The notes under the pieces are model-generated. The model was not told the DNA's origin, ran no database searches, and saw only the letters and a list, made by a program, of their open reading frames with translations. From Nitrospira sp. (GTDB taxonomy: Bacteria > Nitrospirota > Nitrospiria > Nitrospirales > Nitrospiraceae), in NCBI GenBank assembly GCA_020697375.1, contig JAJFBJ010000028.1, positions 1-50,309 on the forward strand: a stretch of 50,309 nucleotides of DNA, in the 5' to 3' direction. Made by a program: the position numbers and the translations under genes. Positions 8,307 through 16,222 of this stretch are shown here, piece after piece; the stretch's first letter is position 1, and each line of letters begins with the position of its first letter.

Positions 8307-9475
8307 GCCGGTCTCCCTGCTTGCGCCGCCTTGCCCGACCAGTCGCTGCCCGGCATTCGCTCATGCAACAATCTCAGGACGGCCGCCTCTTCGGGAGGGA
8401 GGCGGCGCCGTGATCGGGCCGGCTCCAGTCGCGCCGGCTTGCGAAATGCATGAATCAGGGCACCGTCGAGATAGGCCTTCAGAACTTCCGGATGCACGTA
8501 ACACTTGCGACAGACCGATTTGGTATTGCCCAACCGCTTCGCCACCTCTCCAATCGCTGCCACGATATTGCGCTTGGCTTGCACCGGGGAACTGCAAGGG
8601 GCACCGCAATCGCGGAGCGCGCGAGCCGCCAGAAGGGTTCCAGCCCAGGTCCGGAAATCCTTTGCCGTCACGTCCCGGCCGGCGATGCGCTGCAAATACC
8701 CGTTCACGTCACCCGACGTGATCGAATGTCGCCCGCCCTGTTGATCGACATATTGAAACAGTTCATAACCAGGCAGATCCTGGCTTCGTTTGACGATGCG
8801 GGCCAATCGGCGGTCGGTCACGTCCACATTATGCAAGATGCCGCTTTTCCCCCGGAATTCGAATCGTACCCTGGGACCCTTCACCGTGACGTGCCGGTCC
8901 CGCAATGTCGTCAGCCCGAATGAATCGTTCACGCGCGCATATTCCTCGTTCCCGACACGGATCAAGGTCGTCTCCAGCAGCCGGACGACGGTGGCCAGAA
9001 TTTTATCTCTGGATAGTCCACGCAGCCGAAGGTCTTCGGCCACCCGTTTGCGAATTGTCGGCAGCAGCCGGACGAAGGTCAGCATCCGATCGTATTTGTC
9101 GCCGTTTCGAACGTCATTCCAGCGCGGATGGTAGCGATACTGTTTGCGGCCTTTGGCGTCCCGGCCCGTAGCCTGCAGATGACCGCGAGGGTCGGGACAA
9201 ATCCAAATACCCGTCCAGGCAGGGGGAATCACAAGTGACGTAATGCGCCGCAATACTGAACGTTTGCGTATGACCGTTCCATTGGGACCGATGTATCGCA
9301 TGCCGCGGCCATGCTTCCTGCGCTGGATGCCGGGCGTCGAGTCCAGGACATAGCGCAGTCCGACAGCCCGGGCCGACCTGACCGCTTCAACGGCCGTTCG
9401 ACTGCGAGATGTTCGGCTGATGGTAAGGACCGGGGAGGATTTCATTCGCTCGTCATGCGCTTTTACGAGACGCAT
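8303..9475 (-). CDS. DNA topoisomerase IB (poxvirus-like)
   Basis: 390 residues. The N-terminal domain is recognisable from IPPAWTGIWICPDPRGHLQA, the family's DNA-contacting region, followed by GRDAKGRKQYRYHPRW. The catalytic domain includes LIRVGNEEYARVNDSFGLTTL, VRFEFRGKSG, KDFRTWAGT and SVCRKCYVHPEVLKAY, in which the Tyr after Cys is the expected nucleophile. Type IB enzymes relax supercoils by nicking one strand through a 3'-phosphotyrosine. The start at 9475 overlaps the end of ku by 23 nt; an ATG 30 nt inside is an alternative because neither start has a strong ribosome-binding site. Co-operonic Ku points to a DNA-damage or desiccation role. Confidence 0.9.
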   Translation of the reverse strand: MRLVKAHDERMKSSPVLTISRTSRSRTAVEAVRSARAVGLRYVLDSTPGIQRRKHGRGMRYIGPNGTVIRKRSVLRRITSLVIPPAWTGIWICPDPRGHLQATGRDAKGRKQYRYHPRWNDVRNGDKYDRMLTFVRLLPTIRKRVAEDLRLRGLSRDKILATVVRLLETTLIRVGNEEYARVNDSFGLTTLRDRHVTVKGPRVRFEFRGKSGILHNVDVTDRRLARIVKRSQDLPGYELFQYVDQQGGRHSITSGDVNGYLQRIAGRDVTAKDFRTWAGTLLAARALRDCGAPCSSPVQAKRNIVAAIGEVAKRLGNTKSVCRKCYVHPEVLKAYLDGALIHAFRKPARLEPARSRRRLPPEEAAVLRLLHERMPGSDWSGKAAQAGRPA

Positions 9476-10313
9476 GCCGCTCGTTTTTATGGACGAGTCG
9501 TTTCGGTTTGCCGGACTGCTGCACGCTTCGCTTGAGAAGCGCCATCAGGTCGATGACGTCGGCTTTGCCGGGCTTCGGCTCTTCTTCCTCTTCCGACGGC
9601 GCCGCGATGACTTCGGTTTGTCCCGCCTTGATGCGTTTATTGATCAGCCGCATCAGATCGTCATGGTACGTATCCTTATACTGGCCCGGCTTCCAGGAGT
9701 CGGACATTTCCTCCACCAGTTTGGTCGCCATGTCGAGTTCACGCGGAGTGACACCGGCGGTTTTCAAACTCTTGGAAGGTATGTCAAGGTCTTTGCTGGG
9801 CCTGAGTTCGTCGGCATAACGAAGCGTGTTCAGCACGATCACGTCATTCCAGGGGATCAGCGCGGCGATGTACTGTCTCGTCCGGATCACGACCGTGGCG
9901 ATCGCCACCTTGCCGGTTTTTTTCAGCGTTTCCCGCAAAAGGGCATAGCCCTTCTCTCCGCGTTTATCAGGCGCCAGATAGTAAGGGGTTTCGAACGCCG
10001 TCGGCGCGATCTCATCCGCCTGCACGAAATTCAGGATGTCCACGGTTTGCGTCGCTTCGACATTGGCTCGCCGAAAGTCCTCATCGGTCAATACGACATA
10101 CCGCTCCTTTTCATATTCGTACCCCTTGACGATCTGATCCCAGGTAACTTCTTTCCCGGTTTCCTTGTTGTACCGCTTGAAACCGACCGGCTTCATATTC
10201 CGCCGATCTAACATGGTTAAGTCGAAGCTGTTGCGAATCTCCGCCGAATAGAGCACGACCGGAATATTCACCAGCCCAAAACTTATGGCGCCTTTCCACA
10301 GTGATCGAGGCAT
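9453..10313 (-). CDS. ku: Non-homologous end-joining protein Ku
   Basis: 286 residues with the canonical bacterial Ku start MPRSLWKGAISFGLVNIPV and core motifs RRNMKPVGFKRYNKETGKEV, YVVLTDEDFRRA, YYLAPDKRGEKGYALLRETL and the ring-forming Ku70/80 core. The Lys-rich tail (SGKPKRLVHKNERHASRKSA) is typical of bacterial Ku and contacts DNA. Ku bridges double-strand ends and recruits LigD; no ligD is visible here. The start at 10313 lies 3 nt after the stop of the small Cys-rich gene, so the two are almost certainly co-transcribed. Confidence 0.93.
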   Translation of the reverse strand: MPRSLWKGAISFGLVNIPVVLYSAEIRNSFDLTMLDRRNMKPVGFKRYNKETGKEVTWDQIVKGYEYEKERYVVLTDEDFRRANVEATQTVDILNFVQADEIAPTAFETPYYLAPDKRGEKGYALLRETLKKTGKVAIATVVIRTRQYIAALIPWNDVIVLNTLRYADELRPSKDLDIPSKSLKTAGVTPRELDMATKLVEEMSDSWKPGQYKDTYHDDLMRLINKRIKAGQTEVIAAPSEEEEEPKPGKADVIDLMALLKRSVQQSGKPKRLVHKNERHASRKSA

Positions 10314-10316
10314 GGA

Positions 10317-10514
10317 TCACACCTTCTTCGGAGCGGTGGACCGCAAGGGCTGTTGCGCGACGCATAGGACACAGAGACGCGCGCAATTGACGCAACCTAC
10401 CGGCTCCCCGCAGGCATCGCAGATCTCCCACATCATCTCACCGATCTGTTTGCATCCTTCCACCCGGCATGTGGCGTCGGCACAGAGACTATAGTCGTAA
10501 GGGCATATCTTCAT
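10317..10514 (-). CDS. Small cysteine-rich protein, unknown function
   Basis: 65 residues when started at the ATG at 10514, which has AAGGGA about 6 nt upstream; the frame stays open back to 10601 but that extension has no ribosome-binding site. It contains ten cysteines in about 45 residues, several paired (CDACGEPVGCVNCARLCVLC), so it is probably a zinc or other metal-binding knuckle protein. I do not recognise a family. It is the first gene of the ku-topoisomerase-treZ operon and ends 3 nt before ku, which argues that it is real. Confidence 0.55.
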   Translation of the reverse strand: MKICPYDYSLCADATCRVEGCKQIGEMMWEICDACGEPVGCVNCARLCVLCVAQQPLRSTAPKKV

Positions 10515-10615
10515 CAGTTCCCTTCGGACATCACGATAGCACGCGATCTTCGCCCGCCAACTCGGAGAACCCCTAGCGCAATAGTATTTGCGGTGAATCA
10601 AGCATCTTCCGCAGA

Positions 10616-10660
10616 CTAGGACTTTTCCCAGACCATGCGCGTGACCTCCCGCTGTATAAG
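10616..10660 (+). promoter_or_regulatory. CTAGG-palindrome promoter upstream of first slp gene
   Basis: CTAGG-ACTTTTCCC-AG at 10616-10631, then exactly 23 nt, then TATAAG (10655-10660). The expected start is near 10667, giving a leader of about 115 nt before the ATG at 10782. On the opposite strand TACTAT (10581-10586) lies 29 nt from the palindrome and could serve the divergent Cys-rich/ku operon. The 180-nt gap 10602-10781 holds nothing else that I recognise. Confidence 0.6.
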
Positions 10661-10781
10661 TAATAAAAACCTGTTCGTGAGCCCCCCAACGAAAAGAGGG
10701 CGGGAATGAATTTCCCGAACCAATGGACAGGAATTTCTTATGTGGAATTGAATGTTAGACGCACCTGAATGGAGGAGCGCC

Positions 10782-11357
10782 ATGAAAATCTGGAATCATC
10801 TGCTCATCGCCGGCATCGTATCCCAGGCCCTCATGTGGTCCGGCTGCAACACCTATCACGTGGTGCCGCCTCACCTGGAGAATCGTGTGAACGAGAAGCT
10901 CGATTTCCAGGAAGCCAAAAAGAATCCGTCTTCCGCCACGGGGCAGATGGTCGTGTGGGGAGGCGAGGTGCTGAAGTCCACCCGTATGGCCGACAAGACC
11001 AGAATCGAGGTGTTGCAACTGCCTCTCACGGACGATTTGATACCGGCCGGTGAACGAGCCGAATCATCCGGGAGGTTCATGGCCTTTGATACGAAGGGAG
11101 AAATCATCGATCCCGCCGTCATTCCGGAAGGGTCCCGAGTGACCATCGTCGGACAGGTTCAGACACCGACGACCGCCACCTCGGATGATATGGGGTCCGC
11201 CGAGTATCCCGTCGTCAGCATCCGCGACATGACTGTGTGGGACAAGAAGATGTCCCGGGCATGGCCCCGCTCCTATTACGGCCCCTATTATGGACATTAC
11301 TATTACGGATATCGTCCATACGTATTCTGGGACGGCACCAGGGTACAGGGCAGTTGA
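10782..11357 (+). CDS. Slp-family outer-membrane lipoprotein
   Basis: 191 residues from ATG 10782, chosen because GGAGGAG (10771-10777) sits 5 nt upstream. The N-terminal hydrophobic stretch ends in a lipobox-like MWSGC, predicting lipidation at that Cys. The Slp signature follows: NTYHVVPPHLENRVNEKLDF, then VVWGGEVL and PVVSIRDMTVWD. The C-terminus is Tyr-rich (YYGPYYGHYYYGYRPY), as in several Slp homologues. Escherichia coli Slp is induced by starvation and stationary phase; the precise function is not known. A second Slp gene follows after 29 nt, and the pair is preceded by a palindrome promoter. Confidence 0.85.
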   Translation: MKIWNHLLIAGIVSQALMWSGCNTYHVVPPHLENRVNEKLDFQEAKKNPSSATGQMVVWGGEVLKSTRMADKTRIEVLQLPLTDDLIPAGERAESSGRFMAFDTKGEIIDPAVIPEGSRVTIVGQVQTPTTATSDDMGSAEYPVVSIRDMTVWDKKMSRAWPRSYYGPYYGHYYYGYRPYVFWDGTRVQGS

Positions 11358-11386
11358 GAAAGTTTTTGAACTGCCGAAACAGGATC

Positions 11387-11935
11387 ATGAAGCTCACCGC
11401 GCCCTTTGCCACAACCTGCATGCTGGTCCTTTTGTCGGCCTGCGCGAGTTATCAAGTCGTTCCCGATCATTTGAAAGACCGCATTGAAAAAGATCTCTCA
11501 TTCGAAGAGGTCGAAGCGGATCCCGACTCGTATGAGGGACGAACGGTCATATGGGGCGGGAAAGTCCTGGATGTCATGCAAAAAGCAGGCACTACGAGGG
11601 TCGAAATTCTGCAAGTGCCCTTGGATCGCGTGTTTCGTCCTCTGGATGCTCCAACCGCATCGAGAGGACGATTCATGGCGGTCGATGCCAACCGTGACAT
11701 GAAAGATCCTGCCGCGCTGCGGCAAGACACGTTGGTTACCGTCATCGGGGAGATTCGCGGCCGGATGAAGGCCGCTCTCGATGAGGCTGCCTATGATTAT
11801 CCGACCGTCGTGATCAGGGACATGACGGCGTGGGAGAAGGAGCCGGGCATCATGCGTTTTCCACCAGGAGCGCCGTTCGTCGGCTTCAGGCCCTTCATAT
11901 TCTGGGATAGCGAGCGAGTGGCAGGCAAGGAGTAG
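11387..11935 (+). CDS. Slp-family outer-membrane lipoprotein, second copy
   Basis: 182 residues from ATG 11387. Signal peptide with lipobox LLSAC, then SYQVVPDHLKDRIEKDLSF, VIWGGKVLDV and PTVVIRDMTAWEKE, matching the upstream Slp protein along its length. It lacks the Tyr-rich tail and ends in a shorter GFRPFIFWDSERV. The ribosome-binding site is weak (AGGATC), and the 29-nt gap suggests it depends on the first copy's transcript. Tandem slp genes look like a duplication that has diverged considerably. A longer in-frame start upstream would overlap the first slp gene and lacks a signal peptide. Confidence 0.83.
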   Translation: MKLTAPFATTCMLVLLSACASYQVVPDHLKDRIEKDLSFEEVEADPDSYEGRTVIWGGKVLDVMQKAGTTRVEILQVPLDRVFRPLDAPTASRGRFMAVDANRDMKDPAALRQDTLVTVIGEIRGRMKAALDEAAYDYPTVVIRDMTAWEKEPGIMRFPPGAPFVGFRPFIFWDSERVAGKE

Positions 11936-11968
11936 CGGCACAATGCAGCATGGGAAGGAGTATGGACC

Positions 11969-13510
11969 ATGACAAACGGTTCGGGGCAGACGGTCTCGAT
12001 CTGGATGGAGACGGAGATGCCCGCCTCCCCTCCTCTCGCGACGGGAATTCATGCCGATGTCTGCATCGTCGGCGCCGGCATCGCAGGGCTGACCACCGCC
12101 TATTGCCTGATGCGGGAGGGAAAATCCGTCATCGTCCTGGACGACGGGCAACCGGGTGGAGGCATGACGCAGCGGACCACGGCGCATCTCTCCAATGCCA
12201 TCGACGACGGCTATGCCGAAATCGAACGGCTCCACGGTCAATCCGGTTCGCGCCTTGCCGCCCAGAGTCACGGAGCGGCCATCGATTGGATCGAAACGGC
12301 GGTCACCCGGCATAACCTCGATTGCGATTTCCTACGGGTGGACGGCTATCTCTTCTCACCGCAGGGCGAGTCACCGGACGTGATCGACAAAGAATGGCAA
12401 GCCGCCCTGCGCGCAGGACTCGAGGGGATCGAACGGCTTGAACGGCTGCCGGTGAAGTCTTTCCACACGGGCCCCTGCATCCGTTTTCCTCGGCAGGCGC
12501 AATTTCATCCCATGAAGTATCTGGCCGGGCTCGTGCGGGCCATCGAGCAGGGTCGCGGACGATTGTTCAGCGGATGCCATGTGACAAACGTCACGGGCGG
12601 GAAGCAGGCTCGCATCGAAACGAGCGGGGGTTGCCTGGTGACCGCGGACGCCGTCGTCATCGCCACAAATACGCCGATCAACGACATGGTGACCATCCAT
12701 ACCAAACAAGCGGCCTATATCACCTATGCGATCGGAGCGAAGATCCCGAACGGGTCTGTGCCGCAGGCTCTCTATTGGGACACGCTCGATCCCTACCATT
12801 ATGTACGGCTGCAGCGGCGGACGTTGCAGAACGGCAGCGAAGAACAGATCCTCATCGTCGGCGGGGAGGACCATAAAACCGGCCAGGCCGACGATGGAGA
12901 CCGCCGGCATGGACGACTGGTGGCCTGGGCAAGGGAGCGTTTCCCCATGATGGAGACCGTCGAATTTCGATGGTCCGGGCAGGTGATGGAGCCGGTCGAC
13001 GGCCTGGCCTTTATCGGCCGCAATCCGGGAGATGCGCCGAATGTCTATCTGGCCACCGGCGACTCCGGCATGGGTATGACTCATGGCACCATCGCCGGCA
13101 TGCTGATCAGGGACCTCATCATGGGACGCGAATGTCCCTGGGCGTCGCTCTATGATCCTTCGCGCAAGCCTATCAGGGCGGCGGGGGAGTTCGCGCGGGA
13201 GTCGCTCAACTTTGTCTCGCAATATGCGGACTGGATGACCGGCGGCGACGTAAAGCAGGAACGCGACATTCCACCCGACAGCGGGGCTGTCATCAGAGAA
13301 GGGCTCACAAAACTCGCGGTCTATCGCGACGGGCAGGGAACGTTGCACAAGTGCTCCGCAGTTTGCCCGCATTTGAACTGCATCGTAGCCTGGAACCACA
13401 CGGAGAAAACTTGGGACTGTCCCTGTCACGGCTCCCGTTTCGATCGATTCGGCAAGGTGTTCAACGGACCGGCGAATAGCGACTTGTCCCCCGTCAGGAA
13501 CAAAGAATGA
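11969..13510 (+). CDS. FAD-dependent oxidoreductase with C-terminal Rieske domain
   Basis: 513 residues with AAGGAG (11955-11960) 8 nt before the ATG. The FAD-binding Rossmann motif VCIVGAGIAGLTTAYCL lies at ~31-47 within a DAO-type fold; VYLATGDSGMGMTHGTIAG near residue 360 is the second FAD contact. A Rieske [2Fe-2S] domain occupies the last ~90 residues with Cys466-x-His468, 15 residues, then Cys484-x2-His487, all four ligands present. Such fusions are common in bacteria and are annotated only as oxidoreductases; the substrate is unknown. No transmembrane segment is evident, so it is probably cytoplasmic. The 3' end overlaps the tail of the convergent iron-permease frame by 85 nt; the Rieske domain ends naturally here, so the overlap is more likely a fault of the other gene. 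Confidence 0.87.
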   Translation: MTNGSGQTVSIWMETEMPASPPLATGIHADVCIVGAGIAGLTTAYCLMREGKSVIVLDDGQPGGGMTQRTTAHLSNAIDDGYAEIERLHGQSGSRLAAQSHGAAIDWIETAVTRHNLDCDFLRVDGYLFSPQGESPDVIDKEWQAALRAGLEGIERLERLPVKSFHTGPCIRFPRQAQFHPMKYLAGLVRAIEQGRGRLFSGCHVTNVTGGKQARIETSGGCLVTADAVVIATNTPINDMVTIHTKQAAYITYAIGAKIPNGSVPQALYWDTLDPYHYVRLQRRTLQNGSEEQILIVGGEDHKTGQADDGDRRHGRLVAWARERFPMMETVEFRWSGQVMEPVDGLAFIGRNPGDAPNVYLATGDSGMGMTHGTIAGMLIRDLIMGRECPWASLYDPSRKPIRAAGEFARESLNFVSQYADWMTGGDVKQERDIPPDSGAVIREGLTKLAVYRDGQGTLHKCSAVCPHLNCIVAWNHTEKTWDCPCHGSRFDRFGKVFNGPANSDLSPVRNKE

Positions 13511-13970
13511 GCGGACCTTGCCCGGTCTTTTCCGGCGCATCGACGTCCGGTGTGCCGGTATCCCTCGCACCCGTTTTTGGAATCCTGACGAGCGTTCTCG
13601 GCCAATTGCTGATAGAGCGCGCAAATTTTGTCCAGATCCTTCGTGCTCAGTTCTTCAAGATCCAACATGGCATTGTGCGCCCCCCGCGTGGACCGTATCA
13701 CTTCGTCGAGTTTCAACTGTATGGCCGCGCTGTCGCGATTCTGCGTGTTCTGAATGAGGAATACCATGAGAAACGTGACGATCGTCGTGCCGGTATTGAT
13801 GATCAGTTGCCATGTGTCGCTATAGTCGAAAAAGGGACCGGTCGAGACCCATACGATCACGATGCCGATCGCCACCGCGAACGCAGTCACGCTTCCCAGC
13901 GCGCGTGAAGCATAGTTGGCGAACCGGCCAAAAAGAGATTCGCTCGTTCAGCTTCCTGCTGACAACCCAT
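13426..13970 (-). CDS. Low-affinity iron permease-like protein, frameshifted
   Basis: The core frame (from 13890) gives GPFFDYSDTWQLIINTGTTIV and FLIQNTQNRDSAAIQLKLDE, hallmarks of the low-affinity iron permease family. The expected N-terminal helix (LFGRFANYASRALGS) is present just upstream in the same frame, but that frame has no start codon before a stop. The only good start, ATG at 13970 with GGGAGG 7-8 nt upstream, is in another frame. The frames would join if the run of five T (minus strand; A at 13930-13934) had six. This is a one-base deletion, either real or a homopolymer sequencing error. The C-terminal ~45 residues are not family-like and overlap the Rieske gene, so a second lesion is possible. 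Two membrane segments are predicted. Confidence 0.7.
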
Positions 13971-14081
13971 GGCATTCCTCCCAGTGAAGAGATTGCCCGG
14001 GATGACGGCTATTTGTGGCCTGCTATTTCCGCAGCAATCCTATTAGTGCCATCGACTGCCCTGACGCCAGTTCGGATGTCC

Positions 14082-14124
14082 CTAGGAGACTTCCCAGCTT
14101 CACTATCGAAACGGAATGTATAAG
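14082..14124 (+). promoter_or_regulatory. CTAGG-palindrome promoter upstream of HAD-HerA gene
   Basis: CTAGG-AGACTTCCC-AG at 14082-14097, 21 nt, then TATAAG at 14119-14124; predicted start near 14131, about 50 nt before the ATG at 14182. The spacing is 2 nt shorter than at most other sites. Confidence 0.5.
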
Positions 14125-14181
14125 GTGTCAATGAACGGGCGGATTCAATCCTGAACCTTCATGGGGAGAGACAAGCTTGCG

Positions 14182-15915
14182 ATGCGCTATTTAGCCCTGG
14201 CAGCCGACTATGACGGGACCCTCGCATCCGACGGAACAGTGAGGAGCGAGACGGTCGCTGCGATTGAACGCCTGGTGGCCTCCGGTCGCAAATTCATCCT
14301 GGTGACGGGACGCCTGTTGTCGGAAGTGTTGGAGATTTTTCCGCAGGTGTCTCTCTGCGAGCGGGTCGTGGCGGAAAACGGCGCGGTCCTGTATCGGCCG
14401 GCGTCAAATGAACATACCCTCCTCGCTCCGGTTCCTCCACCGGCCTTCGTGAAGGAACTGCAACGTCGAGGCGTGCAGCACCTCAGTATCGGACATTCCA
14501 TCGTGGCGACGCGCGTTCCCTATGAAACCGTCGTCTTGGATGTGATCCGGGATCTCGGCCTTGAATTACGTATCGTCTTCAATAAAGGGGCTGTCATGGT
14601 CCTTCCGGCAGGCATCAACAAGGCCACCGGATTGACCGCCGCGCTGAAGGAATTGGAATTGTCTCCTCACAATATCGTCGCGGTCGGTGATGGAGAAAAC
14701 GACCATGCCCTGCTCTCGTTCAGCGAGTATGCCGTGGCCGTCGCCAATGCCGTCCCCATGCTGAAAGAAACGGCGGATCGCACGACCAAGGCAGACCATG
14801 GCGCCGGCGTCGTGGAACTGATCGTCGATCTCCTGCACAATGATCTGGAGACCGCGGAACGAGACGTGTGCCGGCACAACATTCTGCTCGGTCGGCGCGA
14901 GACAGGCGAGGGCCTGACCCTGCTTCCTGCCCGGCAGAATCTCCTGCTCGCCGGCACCTCAGGCAGCGGGAAATCTACGCTGGCGACCGGTCTTTTGGAA
15001 CGGCTCTGCGAACGGGACTACCAGCTCTGCATCATCGATCCGGAGGGAGATTACGAAAGCTTCCCGCAGGCCGTCATGTTGGGGACCGCAGAGGGAGGCC
15101 CCAGCGAGCATGAAATCCTGATGGCGTTAGCCAAGCCGGGAAACCATGTGGTGGTGAACCTGATCGGCCTGCCGCTCCAGGACCGGCCCCCATTTTTCAT
15201 GAAGTTGCTCCCCAAGCTGAAAGAGCTCCGCGCAAAAACCGGCAGGCCACATTGGATGCTGATCGACGAAACGCATCACCTTCTTCCTCCTGACGGGAAT
15301 CCCGCTTCGCTCACACTCGCGCAGGATTTATCCTGCGTGATTTACGTGACCGTCCATCCGGACCAGATCGAGCGCTCGGTGCTGGAGACAGTCGAGACGG
15401 TGATTGCCCTGGGAAAAGCGCCGGACAAGACGATCCGAACCTATTGCGAGGCGATCAAGCAGCCGGCGCCCGCCATTGCGGTGACCGAACTCAAGCCCGG
15501 ACAGGCGCTCTACTGGAATCGAGTATCGCAAGAGGCTCCCTTCATCATGCACATCGCTCCGAGCGCGATTGAGCGCCGACGTCATCGGCGAAAATATGCC
15601 GAGGGAGAATTGCCCGCGCACCGGAGTTTTTATTTCAAGGGTCCGGCCGGGCAACTCAACCTGCGGGCTCAGAATCTGATTTTTTTCATGCAACTCGGCG
15701 AGGGGGTCGATGAAGCGACCTGGCTGCACCACCTCCGTAAACACGATTATTCAGCATGGATGAGTGAAGCCATCAAAGACGACGGGCTGGCGCAAGCTGT
15801 CCGGCAGGTGGAAGACCAGCCAGGACTATCGGCAGCCGAAAGCCGCCGATTGGTCCGCGCCGCCATTGAGGAACAGTACACGGTGCCGGCGGGCGGCGAT
15901 GAGCATTCTTCTTAA
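14182..15915 (+). CDS. HAD-IIB phosphatase fused to HerA-like ATPase domain
   Basis: 577 residues from ATG 14182, with GGGGAGAG 10 nt upstream; a second in-frame ATG at 14161 would place this ribosome-binding site inside the gene. Residues ~1-225 are a HAD-IIB phosphatase: YLALAADYDGTLA (nucleophile Asp of DYDGT), VTGR, the lysine in NKATGL and AVGDGENDHALL. Residues ~240-480 are a P-loop ATPase of the HerA/DUF87 type: Walker A GTSGSGKST, CIIDPEGDYES and Walker B HWMLIDETHHLLP. A C-terminal domain (FYFKGPAGQLNLRAQNL... WLHHLRKHDYSAWM) is shared with other members of this fusion family. The substrate and the reason for coupling a phosphatase to an ATPase are not known. It stands alone between a palindrome promoter and a large hairpin element. 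Confidence 0.83.
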   Translation: MRYLALAADYDGTLASDGTVRSETVAAIERLVASGRKFILVTGRLLSEVLEIFPQVSLCERVVAENGAVLYRPASNEHTLLAPVPPPAFVKELQRRGVQHLSIGHSIVATRVPYETVVLDVIRDLGLELRIVFNKGAVMVLPAGINKATGLTAALKELELSPHNIVAVGDGENDHALLSFSEYAVAVANAVPMLKETADRTTKADHGAGVVELIVDLLHNDLETAERDVCRHNILLGRRETGEGLTLLPARQNLLLAGTSGSGKSTLATGLLERLCERDYQLCIIDPEGDYESFPQAVMLGTAEGGPSEHEILMALAKPGNHVVVNLIGLPLQDRPPFFMKLLPKLKELRAKTGRPHWMLIDETHHLLPPDGNPASLTLAQDLSCVIYVTVHPDQIERSVLETVETVIALGKAPDKTIRTYCEAIKQPAPAIAVTELKPGQALYWNRVSQEAPFIMHIAPSAIERRRHRRKYAEGELPAHRSFYFKGPAGQLNLRAQNLIFFMQLGEGVDEATWLHHLRKHDYSAWMSEAIKDDGLAQAVRQVEDQPGLSAAESRRLVRAAIEEQYTVPAGGDEHSS

Positions 15916-16040
15916 GCAGGGTGGTGAAAAACGCCGCCAGCTTTGTTCTCGCATCGCTCAGAGGCTCAACGTACCGCAAGGGTACGCTTCGCCTCTTTGC
16001 TCGCTGCGGCCGCGCTGGACGGCATTTTTGACCACCCTGC
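15916..16040. repeat. 125-bp nested inverted-repeat (hairpin) element
   Basis: The ends are near-perfect inverted repeats of about 26 nt: GCAGGGTGGTGAAAAACGCC... at the left and the complement of GCAGGGTGGTCAAAAATGCC... at the right. Inside lies a second stem, AGAGGC...GCCTCT, around a GTACC-GCAA-GGGTAC core. The element starts at the first base after the HAD-HerA stop and is followed by TTTTTT (16043-16048), so it may also act as a transcription terminator. Such modular palindromes resemble dispersed REP/MITE-type elements; only one copy is in the window. It makes up most of the 307-nt gap to the next gene; the rest holds a promoter. Confidence 0.75.
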
Positions 16041-16102
16041 GATTTTTTCGCCGACTCGGAGATTGGAAGAGTCCTTCGCCTCAACCTGCTCATCCCCTCG
16101 AA

Positions 16103-16147
16103 CTAGGGCAATCTCCAGATGTGCCGGCCGGTCTCTGGCATTATAAG
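16103..16147 (+). promoter_or_regulatory. CTAGG-palindrome promoter, secreted protein A
   Basis: CTAGG-GCAATCTCC-AG at 16103-16118, exactly 23 nt, then TATAAG (16142-16147). The block GACTAGGGCAAT-x-TCCAGATGTGC is shared, with almost no change, with the promoter of the paralogous gene at 16940, so promoter and gene were probably duplicated together. Confidence 0.65.
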
Positions 16148-16222
16148 TAGCGCTAACGATGGACGAGCCGTTGCATGTGCGGCGGATCAATGATTTACCG
16201 TCAAATTTTATAGGAGTGCACC

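Noticed and set aside
14098..14124. Use of the 14082 palindrome for the divergent iron-permease gene
   Set aside because: No convincing -10 hexamer lies at 23 or 29 nt on the minus strand, so only the plus-strand promoter was annotated.
16103..16147. Interpretation of the CTAGG motif as a sigma-54 or ECF promoter
   Set aside because: There is no TGGCAC-N5-TTGC element, the motif is palindromic, and its end lies 23 nt from the -10 box, too far for a -35 element; an activator site fits better.
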